Shown: piece by piece, positions 1-9,136 of the stretch | Layout of the letters: each line of letters begins with the position of its first letter | How positions within the stretch are numbered: the first letter of the stretch is position 1 | Assembly: GCF_016595415.1 (NCBI RefSeq) | Contig: NZ_JAENIO010000012.1 | Coordinates: 1 to 64,000 of the forward strand | Length of the DNA: 64,000 nucleotides | From: Roseibacillus ishigakijimensis | GTDB lineage: Bacteria; Verrucomicrobiota; Verrucomicrobiia; Verrucomicrobiales; Akkermansiaceae | Direction of reading: 5' to 3' | Notes under the pieces: model-generated | What the model was told of the DNA's origin: nothing | The model's database searches: none | Seen by the model: only the letters and a program-made list of their open reading frames with translations | Made by a program: the position numbers and the translations under genes

Positions 1-93
1 ATTTTGGGCGGCCACCGACATTGCAAGCCTTTTTTGCGTATTTTTTCCTTATTTTCAGTGCGTTACGTGCTCGATTTTTGTCGTGTAGTGTGA

Positions 94-813
94 ACCGAAA
101 TAAACATTCCGGAAAGCACGACTCGAATCTTTCCTTGTGCCTTCTGGGGTTGTTCTAGCCTGAAGGAAGCCGTGTTACCAAACTCGGTGCGCTGGCTAGG
201 AGATTGTGTTTTCATGGATTGCGTAGGCTTGGAGAGGGTGAAGCTTCCCGATTCTATAAACATAATACAATCCCAATTTTTCAACGGGTGTTCTTCTTTG
301 AAGACGATTGAAATTCCAAAATCTGTAACTAAAGTTGAATCTGCGGCCTTCTTTGGTTGCTCAGAGCTACAGCGAATTAATCTTCCACCTCATCTTGAAT
401 TAATCGAGGTATCTGCGTTCTCATGGTGCAGTGCTCTTAGTCGAATTATATTCACCGGCCCTCCACCGATCATAGAAGGTTCGGTGTTTCGTGGTGCCCC
501 CGAAAACATCAAAGCTCTGGTTCCTTTTGCACAGATGGAATCCTATCTGCACGAAGAATCATTTGAAGACAGATTTAATTTCGAGGGCTACGACCCTCCT
601 AAAATATTGAATTTCGGATTTGTCAATGATGCTGCTTTCTTTATCGAACATTCTCCCGGAGAAACCAATTATCAGGTAGTGGCTAGCGATGATATGGTAT
701 TTGGTAACTGGATTACAGTTGAGGAATATTCTGTTTCGAAGATCGGTTCAATCGAGAGGATTGAGTTTCCCTTTTCTGCATCTCGTAAATTTTTTCGTAT
801 TGAAGTCAAATGA
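94..813 (+). pseudogene. LRR_5 (BspA-like) surface protein, 5' end broken
   Basis: The reading frame encodes repeats of the F-x-GC-x-SL-x-x-x-x-LP-x-S-V type, the signature of BspA-like leucine-rich repeats (LRR_5). After them comes a C-terminal module ending in FFRIEVK, a style of tail common on verrucomicrobial secreted proteins. The first usable start is GTG at 172, but repeat-like coding (FWGCSSLKEAVLPNSV) is already under way upstream. It runs back to a TGA at 91-93 with no start codon and no signal peptide. I therefore read the gene as having lost its 5' end, by an in-frame stop or frameshift, or as a fragment. The sequence is more AT-rich than most of the window. No function beyond surface binding can be inferred. 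Confidence 0.6.
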
Positions 814-1120
814 CTATCCCCTGATCCTGTTTGGGATAAATTGTTTATTTGAGTGGCCAACCGCATCGATGATGCGAAGTATACAAAGGAGAGGAAGCTG
901 TCCGTTCTTCGTTCGTAGCGAGTAATGAAAGTTACCTGATCTTATTCAGTTAAGCCGACAGCTTTCACTTGTTGAGATGACTCAGTCAAGTTTGCGAGTT
1001 CCAAGATCAGAGCGATCAAGGAGTCTTCAAGACTCCCTCACCAAATGCTCTTTCCGAGAACTTCGGACCTCTCGAGTGGATTGTCCCTGACAGCGGGGGA
1101 TTTTCTCACAAGATACCGCC
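814..1120. other. Gap without a recognised gene; one perfect palindrome
   Basis: I see no convincing coding sequence here. The only clear structure is a 17-base perfect inverted repeat at 1020-1036, with arms GGAGTCTT and AAGACTCC around a single C. It has no following T-run, so it is not a standard terminator, and a one-base loop is too short for a good hairpin. It could be an operator or a degraded repeat. Confidence 0.4.
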
Positions 1121-1768
1121 GTGAGGAGGGAGAAACGGAGTGCTCGTGAGGTCTATCAACCGCCCGGAGGAGAAAGCATCGGGGCGAGGGCTTCCGCGAT
1201 GCGGTCAGCCTTCGTGCGCTCTCTGATCCCCAATGTCCCGCCCTCCGAGAGCGAATTGGCCGAGGCCTTTTCCCTCCTCAAGCTTGATGCCGATGATCTT
1301 CGCTGCGTCTATTGCGGAGACCGCTCCACCGAGTGGGATCATTTTCATCCCGTGATGCGGAACGGTCGGCCCACCGGCTACCTCACCCGGATCCAAAATC
1401 TCGTCCCCGCCTGTGGAAAGTGCAATCAATCCAAAGGCAATCGAGACTGGAGAGATTGGATGACGAGCAATGCGCCACGGAGCCCGACCACCCGCGGAGT
1501 GAGAAAACTGAGTCAAAGAATGAAACGGTTGCAGTCTTTCGAAGCCTGGGGCGCAGAGGCCACCGTCGATTTTGAAACCGTCCTAGGCAGGGATGCCATC
1601 AAGCAGCACAACGACTATCTGAAACAAATTCTCAGCCTGATGCGCGAGGCCGAAGCTCACTCCAAGGCTCTTCGCTCCGCCCTGCTCGACGAACTCCCCT
1701 ACGTCTTGCAGGAAAAGAAGCCCTCGCTCTGGAGGAGGCTCTGGCGACTCCTCTTTGGTGGCCGTTGA
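1121..1768 (+). CDS. HNH endonuclease domain protein
   Basis: A 215-residue protein from a GTG start. An in-frame ATG at 1199 is an alternative start and would drop 26 residues. It has a zinc-bound HNH core: CVYC at about 62-65, WDHFHP at about 72-77, then NLVPACGKCNQSKG at about 93-106. This gives the two CxxC pairs and the DH and N positions of HNH nucleases. The C-terminal 90 residues are helical and basic, ending in a tryptophan/arginine-rich tail, and match no domain I recognise. There is no restriction methylase, toxin partner or phage gene beside it, so it looks like a solitary HNH protein. The substrate is unknown. Confidence 0.8.
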   Translation: MRREKRSAREVYQPPGGESIGARASAMRSAFVRSLIPNVPPSESELAEAFSLLKLDADDLRCVYCGDRSTEWDHFHPVMRNGRPTGYLTRIQNLVPACGKCNQSKGNRDWRDWMTSNAPRSPTTRGVRKLSQRMKRLQSFEAWGAEATVDFETVLGRDAIKQHNDYLKQILSLMREAEAHSKALRSALLDELPYVLQEKKPSLWRRLWRLLFGGR

Positions 1769-1795
1769 ACGAATTGGCCCGTCAGAGCACTTCTA

Positions 1796-1833
1796 GAAAC
1801 AAAAAACGGCGGGCTCTTTCGAGGCCGCCGTTT
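1796..1833 (-). terminator. Rho-independent terminator for sucCD
   Basis: Arms AAACGGCGG (1804-1812) and CCGCCGTTT (1825-1833) pair perfectly. On the minus strand the stem is followed by a T-rich run. It lies just downstream of the sucD stop. Confidence 0.8.
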
Positions 1834-1856
1834 GGGAGTGAAAGGTGGTTGGGAGC

Positions 1857-2765
1857 TTATTTGCCCCAGGCTTCCATGAGGGCTTTGCCCATTTCGGCGG
1901 GGGTTTCGGCGACGGTGATGCCGCAGCTTTTGAGGATTTCCTTCTTCGCTTCGGCGGTGTCTTCTGCGCCACCGACGATGGCACCGGCGTGACCCATGCG
2001 GCGGCCGGGAGGGGCGGTGGCGCCGGCGATGAAGGCCGCGACGGGCTTTTTGCAGTGCTCCTTCACCCAGCGGCCGGCTTCGACCTCGGCGGTGCCGCCG
2101 ATTTCACCAATCATGATGATGGCTTCGGTCTCTTCGTCGTCGTTGAACATTTGGAGGATGTCGAGATGGGAGGTGCCGTTGATGGGGTCGCCACCGATGC
2201 CGACGCAGGTGCTCTGGCCTTCGCCGAGTTGGCTGACCTGCCAGACTGCTTCGTAGGTGAGGGTGCCGGAGCGGGAGACGATGCCGACTTTACCACGCTT
2301 GTGAATGTGTCCGGGGGCGATGCCGATGCGGCAACCGCCGTGGGAGCCTTCGCCAAGGCCGGGAGTGACGAGGCCGGGGCAGTTGGGGCCGATGAGACGG
2401 GTCTTGCTGCCCTCAGCCATGATGGACTTGACCTTCATCATGTCCATGACGGGGATGCCTTCGGTGATGGCGACGGCGAGCTCGAGCTCGGCATCGACCG
2501 CTTCCAAAATCGCGTCAGCGGCGAAGGGAGGGGGCACGAAGATGGCCGTGGCGGTGGCTCCGGTCTCCTTGGCGGCTTCGGCCACGGTGTCGAAGATGGG
2601 CACGGAGTGGCCGTTGTGTTCAAAGGTTTGTCCCCCTTTGCCAGGAGTGACGCCGGCGACGAGCTGGGTGCCGTAGTCGAGGCTGAGCCCCGCGTGGCGA
2701 CCACCAAAGCCGCCGGTGATTCCTTGCACCATCACCTTGGTGTTTTCGTCTACTAGAATAGCCAT
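1857..2765 (-). CDS. sucD: Succinyl-CoA synthetase (ADP-forming), alpha subunit
   Basis: A 302-residue protein of the normal family length. The N-terminal CoA-binding Rossmann region carries [13 protein letters not shown]. The C-terminal ligase half carries GHAGAIVGG, the active-site histidine loop that is phosphorylated during the reaction. With SucC it interconverts succinyl-CoA, ADP and phosphate with succinate, ATP and CoA in the TCA cycle, in the cytoplasm. It starts about 44 bases after the sucC stop and is closed by a strong hairpin terminator, so sucCD is a two-gene operon. Confidence 0.95.
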   Translation of the reverse strand: MAILVDENTKVMVQGITGGFGGRHAGLSLDYGTQLVAGVTPGKGGQTFEHNGHSVPIFDTVAEAAKETGATATAIFVPPPFAADAILEAVDAELELAVAITEGIPVMDMMKVKSIMAEGSKTRLIGPNCPGLVTPGLGEGSHGGCRIGIAPGHIHKRGKVGIVSRSGTLTYEAVWQVSQLGEGQSTCVGIGGDPINGTSHLDILQMFNDDEETEAIIMIGEIGGTAEVEAGRWVKEHCKKPVAAFIAGATAPPGRRMGHAGAIVGGAEDTAEAKKEILKSCGITVAETPAEMGKALMEAWGK

Positions 2766-2809
2766 AAAAGTTTGTGAGTTAGAAGTTTTTCAGTTTGTCA
2801 GGGTTGGAC

Positions 2810-3997
2810 TTAGGCGGCTTGGGTGGAGGCGACCACTTTCTGGGCGGCGTCGAGGATGTCGTCGCCGGTGATGAGGTTGAGTCCGCTTTCTTGCAGGGTC
2901 TTTTTGCCCGCTTCCACGTTGTTGCCTTCGAGGCGAACGACGAGGGGGATGTTGAGGCCCACTTCCTTGGAGGCCGCGACCACGCCCTCGGCGATGACGT
3001 TGCAGTCCATGATGCCACCGAAGATATTGATGAGGATGGCTTCCACGTTGGGGTCGCCGGTGATGATTTTGAAGGCCGCGGCGACCTGCTCCTTGGAGGC
3101 TCCGCCCCCGACGTCGAGGAAGTTGGCAGGCTCGCCGCCAGCGAACTTGATGATGTCCATGGTGGCCATGGCGAGACCGGCTCCGTTGACGAGGCAAGCG
3201 ATGTTGCCGTCGAGGCCGATGTAGTTGAGGTCGTATTTGCCGGCTTCCACTTCGCGGGGATCCTCTTCGTCGAGGTCGCGGTATTCCTGGATGTCGGGGT
3301 GGCGGTAGAGGGCGTTGTCGTCGAAGCCGAACTTGGCATCGAGGGCGAGGACGCGGCCGTCGGTGGTTTCGACGAGGGGGTTGATCTCCACCATCGCGCA
3401 GTCGCACTCAATAAAGAGTTTGTAAAGATTGCTGAGGAGTTTGGCGAATTGCTTGCCTTCGTCCTTGCCGAGGCCGAGGCCTTTGACGAGAGAGCGCACC
3501 TCGTAGGCTTGTAGGCCGGCGAGGGGGTGGACGAATTGCTTGAGAATCTTCTCGGGGCGATTTTCAGCCACTTCCTCAATGTCCATGCCGCCTTCCACCG
3601 AGGCCACAATGACGGGGCGGGAGGTGGCGCGGTCCATGAGGATGGAGAGGTAATACTCGTGCTTGATGTCGACGGATTCGGCGACCATGACCTTGCGGAC
3701 GAGCTTGCCCTCTTCGCCGGTTTGCTTGGTGACGAGGGTCTGGCCGATCATTTGGCCCGCGATTTCGCCGATTTTGGCCGGGTCGCTGTCGAGGTGGACC
3801 CCGCCTTGGAAGCCGTTCTTGAAGGTTCCTTTGCCGCGGCCACCGGCGTGGACCTGGGCTTTGACGACGTAGTTGCCGCCGCCGATTTCTTCAGCTGCGG
3901 CTTGGGCTTCGGCTGCGGTTTCAGCGACTTTTCCGTTCGGGCTCGGCACGCCGAACTTTTCGAACAACTCCTTGGCTTGGTATTCGTGAATATTCAT
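2810..3997 (-). CDS. sucC: Succinyl-CoA synthetase, beta subunit
   Basis: A 395-residue protein starting at the ATG that gives [17 protein letters not shown], the conserved N-terminus of the family. A GTG 15 bases upstream is in frame but less likely. The N-terminal ATP-grasp fold shows HAGGRGKG, and the C-terminal half carries the conserved glycine-rich ligase loops. It forms the nucleotide-binding subunit and determines ADP versus GDP use. It is the first gene of the sucCD operon. Confidence 0.95.
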   Translation of the reverse strand: MNIHEYQAKELFEKFGVPSPNGKVAETAAEAQAAAEEIGGGNYVVKAQVHAGGRGKGTFKNGFQGGVHLDSDPAKIGEIAGQMIGQTLVTKQTGEEGKLVRKVMVAESVDIKHEYYLSILMDRATSRPVIVASVEGGMDIEEVAENRPEKILKQFVHPLAGLQAYEVRSLVKGLGLGKDEGKQFAKLLSNLYKLFIECDCAMVEINPLVETTDGRVLALDAKFGFDDNALYRHPDIQEYRDLDEEDPREVEAGKYDLNYIGLDGNIACLVNGAGLAMATMDIIKFAGGEPANFLDVGGGASKEQVAAAFKIITGDPNVEAILINIFGGIMDCNVIAEGVVAASKEVGLNIPLVVRLEGNNVEAGKKTLQESGLNLITGDDILDAAQKVVASTQAA

Positions 3998-4292
3998 TTC
4001 TCTCGCGGACACGGGAGGCTAGCGGCTGGACGACAAGGCGCAACCTTGAACTCCCGGGGTGACTTTTTTCCGAATGATGAGGGAGATTCATTCGGTTTCC
4101 TTGGCGGATTGTGGAGTCCGGCTCTTTCTGTTAACAAATTTGTGATGAGAGACGAGCGGGATGGTGAGAGGTTTCGGGATTTGGTGTGGACCCTGAGTCA
4201 TCCCGAGGGCTGTTCTCTGCGTGTGCAGGTGTTGGCGGGATGGTTGTTGCCGGGGGGGGCTTTGTTGGTATGCCCGGCGGTGCTGGGTGACG

Positions 4293-4529
4293 ATGGAAGC
4301 GGGGTTTGGCTGGCACCACGATGCGCTGGTGATCTATGGGGACGGGGCCCGCGCCTTGGCGGTGGCGATGCTGGCGGGAGCGGCCTTTCTTCACCTGACT
4401 TTCTGGTGGGGGGCGAGGGGGCATGCAGGAGTGCACCGGCCCTTTGCGATCACCGCGCTGCTGGTGTTTCTCACGGCGATGTTCAATGTTTTCCTCATGG
4501 GGATGGATGGCGGCTTTGGTTTTAGATAA
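4293..4529 (+). CDS. Small two-helix membrane protein, hypothetical
   Basis: A 78-residue frame from an ATG preceded by GGTGAC at suitable spacing. It contains two hydrophobic stretches, at about residues 20-40 (ALAVAMLAGAAFLHLTF) and 50-70 (FAITALLVFLTAMFNVFLMG), separated by a charged loop. Its stop overlaps the stop of the convergent SprT-like gene by 8 bases. I recognise no family. The regular helix spacing supports it being real, but it is short and lies in a GC-rich region where spurious frames are common. Confidence 0.45.
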   Translation: MEAGFGWHHDALVIYGDGARALAVAMLAGAAFLHLTFWWGARGHAGVHRPFAITALLVFLTAMFNVFLMGMDGGFGFR

Positions 4530-5379
4530 TCGCTTCGAGGGGGAATTTGTAGCGGGTGCCGGCCTCGTTCTCACCGATGACGGGATACTTGCGGTTGCGG
4601 GGTTTGAAGGCCACGAGCTGAAAGGCCTGCCCTTCGTAGTGGAAGGGGCGGCGAAAGTCGTCTTCGCTGAGGCCGAAGAGGGGGGCGAGCTCGGCAAATT
4701 GTTTGGCTTCGGGATCGCGGCCGTCATGGGTTTCCACTGCCAGTTGGATGCCGATGGTGCCCTCGGTGGCGGTGAAGCGGCTCTTGCCCGGGGACAGGTG
4801 CAGGCCCATCTCCTCGGCCAGCGGGGCCAGCTGGGCGAGCATTTTTTCCTGCAAGGCCAGCACGGTGGCGCGGTCGAGATAGGCCACCGGGCCTGAGGTG
4901 AACTCGGGATTGGCCCGCACCTCCAGTTGACCCAGGGTTTCCTTTTTGCGGCCCCGGATGAAGGTTTGCGACAGGTCTTTCTTGGGACGCTGTTGATGGT
5001 AGGAAAAGATTTCCCCCGTCTCGCGATGGATCAGCACCCAGGGAGCTTGTGGGGAGGTGACCTCGTCGTCGTCATAGCAGCGTTCCGGGCGCGCGCCGAT
5101 GCGGCGGCAAATGGTTTTCCAGCGCTCGTCGTGGCCGCAGTTCTCCCCGGTCTCGTGGTAGGCGAGGGCGTGGGCTATCTCGTGCAAAATCGTGTCGAGG
5201 ACTTCTTCGTCGGTATTCAGGGCGCAAAGGGTGCGGCTGAGGGAAATTTCTTTTTGCGCGGGCCGACAGACTCCGAAACGGCGTTCGGCCTGGTCGAGAG
5301 CGCCCGTCCAGCCAATTTGGGCCAAGCCGTGTTCGGAGAGCTTCTGCTCGAGAATGGTGAGGGCTTCCTGAGGGTTCAT
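4522..5379 (-). CDS. SprT-like zinc metalloprotease domain protein
   Basis: A 285-residue protein. The N-terminal third is an SprT/SprT-like domain, with the zinc motif HEIAH at 66-70 and a further histidine in GHDERW at about 83, matching the third ligand of the family. CR-rich positions after it may form part of the zinc-ribbon region. The remaining 150 residues are not a domain I recognise. Eukaryotic SPRTN-type members cut DNA-protein crosslinks, while the bacterial role is poorly defined. It lies alone, convergent with a small membrane protein and divergent from the PBP2 gene. Confidence 0.8.
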   Translation of the reverse strand: MNPQEALTILEQKLSEHGLAQIGWTGALDQAERRFGVCRPAQKEISLSRTLCALNTDEEVLDTILHEIAHALAYHETGENCGHDERWKTICRRIGARPERCYDDDEVTSPQAPWVLIHRETGEIFSYHQQRPKKDLSQTFIRGRKKETLGQLEVRANPEFTSGPVAYLDRATVLALQEKMLAQLAPLAEEMGLHLSPGKSRFTATEGTIGIQLAVETHDGRDPEAKQFAELAPLFGLSEDDFRRPFHYEGQAFQLVAFKPRNRKYPVIGENEAGTRYKFPLEAII

Positions 5380-5522
5380 AGCTCGTGGCCCTCACCATGG
5401 ATTTTTTCGCCGGATTTGCCAACCCGGTCTTGGGTCGGGGGGAGAAAGGCCGGAAAAGTAGCATCAGTTTGCTTTAACCGCTCGCATTCCCGGTGAAAGG
5501 GTGGCACAGTCATTTCCCTGAA

Positions 5523-7661
5523 ATGAAGCGACTCCTCCTCACTTTGCTCGCCGGTCTCCCTCTGAATGGCCCGGCCCAAGAAGACTCTCCTGCGGCGGGG
5601 ATGAGCCCCGGCGATCTTGAGCTCAAGGAGCAGGCCTTGCTCATTGCCGACTTCGATGGCCAGCAGCGCAGGCGTCCCGAGGATGCCTCCGTGCTCACCC
5701 GGACCAATGCGCGGGCCATCACACGGGTGGTGCCGGCTCCCCGCGGCCTCATCACTGATCGGGACGGGAGGGCGATGGCGCGCAACAAGGTGGCCTACTA
5801 TTTTGCGGTCCAGTTTCCGCAATTTGTGGCTGGGGTGGGGGATGACGAGGTCGTGGCCTGGGCCCGGCGTCGTCTCGGGCAGGTCGCGGAATTGACAGAG
5901 AAGGAGGTTAGCATCAGCGATGCCGAGCTGCTGGCCCACTACCGGGATCGGCGTTGGGTTCCTCTACTTTTGCCGCATCTGGCGGAGGAGTCCGAGCGTG
6001 CTAGTTGGGAGCCCCGGTTGATGCGGGGGCTGGCGCTGCAAGCGGTCTATTTGCGGGAGTATCCCGCCCAGGAAACGGCAGCCCATGTCATTGGTTATGT
6101 GCGCAGCAAGGGCAAGTTGCCCACTGGTCCGATTTTTCCCAATGAGCCAATGTGGGAAGAGACCTATGGGGAGGAAGGGTTGGAAAATACCCTGGACGCC
6201 GAGTTGACGGGCACGCCGGGTGAATGGCGGCTCTTGGTGGATGAGAATGGCGACCGCCTGCAGGACGAACTCATCGAGGCTCCGGTGATTGGGAATACCG
6301 TGGTCACTACCATTGATCTAGAGTGGCAGCGGCATGCCGAGTCGGTTCTGCGCAGCCACAGCCGTCGTGGGGCCTTGGTGGTGGTCGATATCCAGACGGG
6401 AGAGATTCTCGTGTTAGCCTCGCGCCCGAGCTACGATATCAACAAGTGGATTCCCTTTATCTCCACGGAAGATTACGACGAATTGAGAGAGGATGAATCC
6501 GACCCCATGTTCGCGCGGGCCTTCCAAGGCGGGTATCCCCCTGCTTCCACTTTCAAGCCGGTGGTGGCCGCTACCGCTCTCACCAATGGAGATATCGAAG
6601 AGTGGACCAAGTTCAACTGCCCTCCCTTCATCACCATCGGGTCGCGGAAATTCCACAACCACACCCGCAAGCACGCCGGGATGGTGGATGTGAAGATGGC
6701 CTTGGCGATTTCCAACAATCCCTGGTTCTATCAGGTCGGGATGAAAGTGGGGCCGAGCTCTTTTCTCTCGGTGGCGCGTCGCATGGGCTACGGGACCCGC
6801 ACCGGGGTGCCTTTGTTCAATGAGAATCCAGGCTTGATCCCGACAGAGGAATTCGTGCGCAAGAAATGGAACCGCCCCTTTACTGATGGCGATACCGCCA
6901 ACTCGGCCATTGGCCAGGGTGATGTGCAAGCGACTCCGCTACAGGTTGCCCAGGCGATGGCGGCCTTGGGCAATGGCGAGCTGCTGCCCCAGCTGCGGTT
7001 GATTCGGCAGATTCAGGATCACAAGGGCGGGGTCCTGGAGGCGACCGTGCCAGCGAAAAGAAACGAACTCGGCATCACCCCGGAAGCGGCCCGCATTGTG
7101 CGCACGGGCATGATGCAAGTGGTCAATGCCGACTATGGCACGGGGAAAAATGGGGGAACGAACTTCTGCCGCGTGGCGGGCAAGACGGGCACCGCCCAGT
7201 GGCGAGGAGCCGGGCGCACCAAACAAGAGTTGGCTTGGTTTGCGGGCTTTTTGCCCTACGAGAATCCGCGCTTCGCCTTCGCCATTCTCTATGAAGGCGC
7301 GCCTGGACAATCGGTGAGTGGTGGTCGCCGGGCGGCCCCTATGGTGGGCCGCTTTTTCAACCGCTTCGGTGATGAAATCATGGCCAAGGCCGCTACCAAA
7401 ATCGCCCTACCGGAGGAATTGACTGAGGCGGATGAGGGCGAGGAGGTGCCGGAGCCCTCCTTCGAGCGCAACCAGCATCGCGATCTGATTCTGCGCGCCT
7501 TACCCATCGAGGGGTCGGGTGGGATGTTGCCGACGGCACCGATGACTCCGCAGCAAGAGGAAGAGGCCCCGGCAGAAGAAGCGCCCCCTTTGCGGCCCTT
7601 GGAAACAACCCCTGGTAACGAGGGATTGCTCCGCGCGGTGCCCGTGCCTGACGACCAGTAA
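5523..7661 (+). CDS. Penicillin-binding protein 2-type transpeptidase
   Basis: A 712-residue class B PBP. The start is placed at the ATG giving MKRLLLTLLAGLPL, a signal or anchor sequence. After a dimerisation region (residues about 60-240) comes the transpeptidase domain, with all three motifs: STFK at 342-345 containing the acylated serine, SNN at 397-399, and KTG at 554-556. It cross-links peptidoglycan in the periplasm, with PBP2 proteins usually serving elongation with RodA. No rodA or mreBCD gene is adjacent. The C-terminal 80 residues are rich in glutamate and proline and extend beyond the catalytic domain. Confidence 0.9.
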   Translation: MKRLLLTLLAGLPLNGPAQEDSPAAGMSPGDLELKEQALLIADFDGQQRRRPEDASVLTRTNARAITRVVPAPRGLITDRDGRAMARNKVAYYFAVQFPQFVAGVGDDEVVAWARRRLGQVAELTEKEVSISDAELLAHYRDRRWVPLLLPHLAEESERASWEPRLMRGLALQAVYLREYPAQETAAHVIGYVRSKGKLPTGPIFPNEPMWEETYGEEGLENTLDAELTGTPGEWRLLVDENGDRLQDELIEAPVIGNTVVTTIDLEWQRHAESVLRSHSRRGALVVVDIQTGEILVLASRPSYDINKWIPFISTEDYDELREDESDPMFARAFQGGYPPASTFKPVVAATALTNGDIEEWTKFNCPPFITIGSRKFHNHTRKHAGMVDVKMALAISNNPWFYQVGMKVGPSSFLSVARRMGYGTRTGVPLFNENPGLIPTEEFVRKKWNRPFTDGDTANSAIGQGDVQATPLQVAQAMAALGNGELLPQLRLIRQIQDHKGGVLEATVPAKRNELGITPEAARIVRTGMMQVVNADYGTGKNGGTNFCRVAGKTGTAQWRGAGRTKQELAWFAGFLPYENPRFAFAILYEGAPGQSVSGGRRAAPMVGRFFNRFGDEIMAKAATKIALPEELTEADEGEEVPEPSFERNQHRDLILRALPIEGSGGMLPTAPMTPQQEEEAPAEEAPPLRPLETTPGNEGLLRAVPVPDDQ

Positions 7662-7770
7662 AGGCTCTTCCCGGGCGGGGGAAAGTCCCTTGAGGTCAAG
7701 CTATCAAGCTAATCTCGCAAAAAAAGGGCTGGACCTCCGGAGGGCAGACAGGCAGTTAAAGGGCTCAGTT

Positions 7771-8193
7771 ATGGATTTTCAAATTGCCACCCTCTGTGAT
7801 TACGCTGCCGACCACCAAGGAAAAATGACCGTGGTCGCTCCGTTCGATGCTCTTGCCGCTCGCGAGCTCCCCGTCCGCCACCCCCAGTGCGCGTTGGCCA
7901 TGCGGGTTTGCATGACTCCCGACGACAACGGCGATCACACCATGCTCATCAGCCTCATCGACGAGGATGGCGATGCAGTGAACCCCCAAATGCCCATCAA
8001 AGCGGATTTGCCCGTGAAGATGCCCGAAGACGTTGCCTTCGTGACTCGCAACCTCATCGTCAATTTTCAAGGTCTTGAGTTCAAAAAAGCGGGCGTCTAC
8101 TCCGTGGACATCACCCTCGACGGCGAGTTGGCCGTGCGCATCCCCCTTCGCGTGGTGAAGGTCGACCAGAAAGGTCAGCCGGCTGCCAACTAA
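7771..8193 (+). CDS. DUF6941 family protein
   Basis: A 140-residue protein from the ATG giving MDFQIATLCDYAAD. It matches the small DUF6941 family, whose members begin with an ATLCDYA-like strand followed by a beta-sandwich-like body. No catalytic motif is visible, no signal peptide is present, and the function is unknown. A strong hairpin terminator follows, so it is probably the last gene of its transcript. Assignment rests on the N-terminal signature and length. Confidence 0.7.
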   Translation: MDFQIATLCDYAADHQGKMTVVAPFDALAARELPVRHPQCALAMRVCMTPDDNGDHTMLISLIDEDGDAVNPQMPIKADLPVKMPEDVAFVTRNLIVNFQGLEFKKAGVYSVDITLDGELAVRIPLRVVKVDQKGQPAAN

Positions 8194-8216
8194 GAGAGCA
8201 TTTTTCTTCTTTTTTT

Positions 8217-8258
8217 GATCGCCTGCCCTCGTCGCCGGGGGCCAGGCGATTTTTTTTG
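8217..8258 (+). terminator. Rho-independent terminator
   Basis: Stem ATCGCCTG (8218-8225) with CAGGCGAT (8243-8250), followed by a run of T to 8258. It ends the DUF6941 transcript. Confidence 0.85.
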
Positions 8259-8320
8259 CGGGTGGGGGCAATCGTCTGCTCGGGGCTTGCAAAGCGGTCG
8301 AGGCCGGGCAAGTTGAAGCG

Positions 8321-9133
8321 ATGAGCACAACCTACGAAACGGGATTGATTACGGGGGCCTCTGCCGGATTGGGCGAGGAATTCGCCAGCCAATTGGCGCA
8401 GCGGTTGGATCGGCTCATTCTGGTCGCGCGCCGCGGCGATCGTTTGCAAGAGTTGGCGGAGGACTTGCGGGCCCGTTATCGCATTGAGGTGCTTGTCATC
8501 GCGGCGGACCTTTCCCAATCGGCCGAGCGCGAGCGCGTTTTCCAAGAGGTTTCCCAACATGGATGGCGGGTGGATGTCCTGGTCAACAATGCGGGGTTGG
8601 GTGATTATGGCGAATTCCGTTCTTCGCAATGGGAGCGCAACGAGGCGATGTTGCGGGTCAATATCGAGGCTCTCACCCATCTTTCGCACCTGTTTCTTCC
8701 GGTCATGATGGCCAGCGAGGGGGGCGCGATCGTCAATGTCAGCTCCTTGGCGAGCACCTTGCCCATTCCGGATTTCGCCGTTTACGCGGCCAGCAAAGCC
8801 TACGTCAGCAGCTTTTCAGAGGCCCTGCGGTTGGAAGTGAGGGAGCATGGCATCGACGTCCTCGCCGTCTGTCCCGGACCGGTCAAGACCGAGTTCGGCA
8901 GCATTGCGGCCCGGGTGGAGGGTGGCCCCGGCATGCCTGGCGGGCGCAAGAATTTCTACGTTTCCCGCCAGCAGGTGGTGGCCGAATCCCTTGCCGCTCT
9001 CGAGGCCGGACGGGCCCGGGTTTATCCGGGCTGGAAGGTTTCCCTCGCTGCTGCCGGAATCTCTCTTTTACCTTTGGCCGCGCTCCGCCTAATCATGGGC
9101 TCGCGTCCCCGTCGTCAGCAATTGCTCGAATAA
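8321..9133 (+). CDS. Short-chain dehydrogenase/reductase (SDR)
   Basis: A 270-residue classical SDR. The cofactor loop TGASAGLG is at 11-18 and NNAG at 89-92. The catalytic serine lies in VNVSSLAS (about 138-145), with tyrosine and lysine in YAASK at 155-159. The layout resembles the DltE/YqjQ-like group acting on lipid or ketone substrates, but the sequence does not decide the substrate. A hydrophobic C-terminal stretch (SLAAAGISLLPLAALRL) could associate with membrane. The next gene starts 3 bases after its stop, suggesting co-transcription. Confidence 0.9.
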   Translation: MSTTYETGLITGASAGLGEEFASQLAQRLDRLILVARRGDRLQELAEDLRARYRIEVLVIAADLSQSAERERVFQEVSQHGWRVDVLVNNAGLGDYGEFRSSQWERNEAMLRVNIEALTHLSHLFLPVMMASEGGAIVNVSSLASTLPIPDFAVYAASKAYVSSFSEALRLEVREHGIDVLAVCPGPVKTEFGSIAARVEGGPGMPGGRKNFYVSRQQVVAESLAALEAGRARVYPGWKVSLAAAGISLLPLAALRLIMGSRPRRQQLLE

Positions 9134-9136
9134 GCC

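Noticed and set aside
1845-2756. Long plus-strand frame opposite sucD
   Set aside because: It lies almost wholly over sucD, is low-complexity Gly/Ala/Asp-rich, and has no motif or start signal; it is a shadow of a GC-rich gene.
3527-4525. Long plus-strand frame opposite sucC and the following gap
   Set aside because: Its first half mirrors sucC and the rest has no motif or signal. Only the short frame starting at 4293 in a different phase has membrane-protein character.
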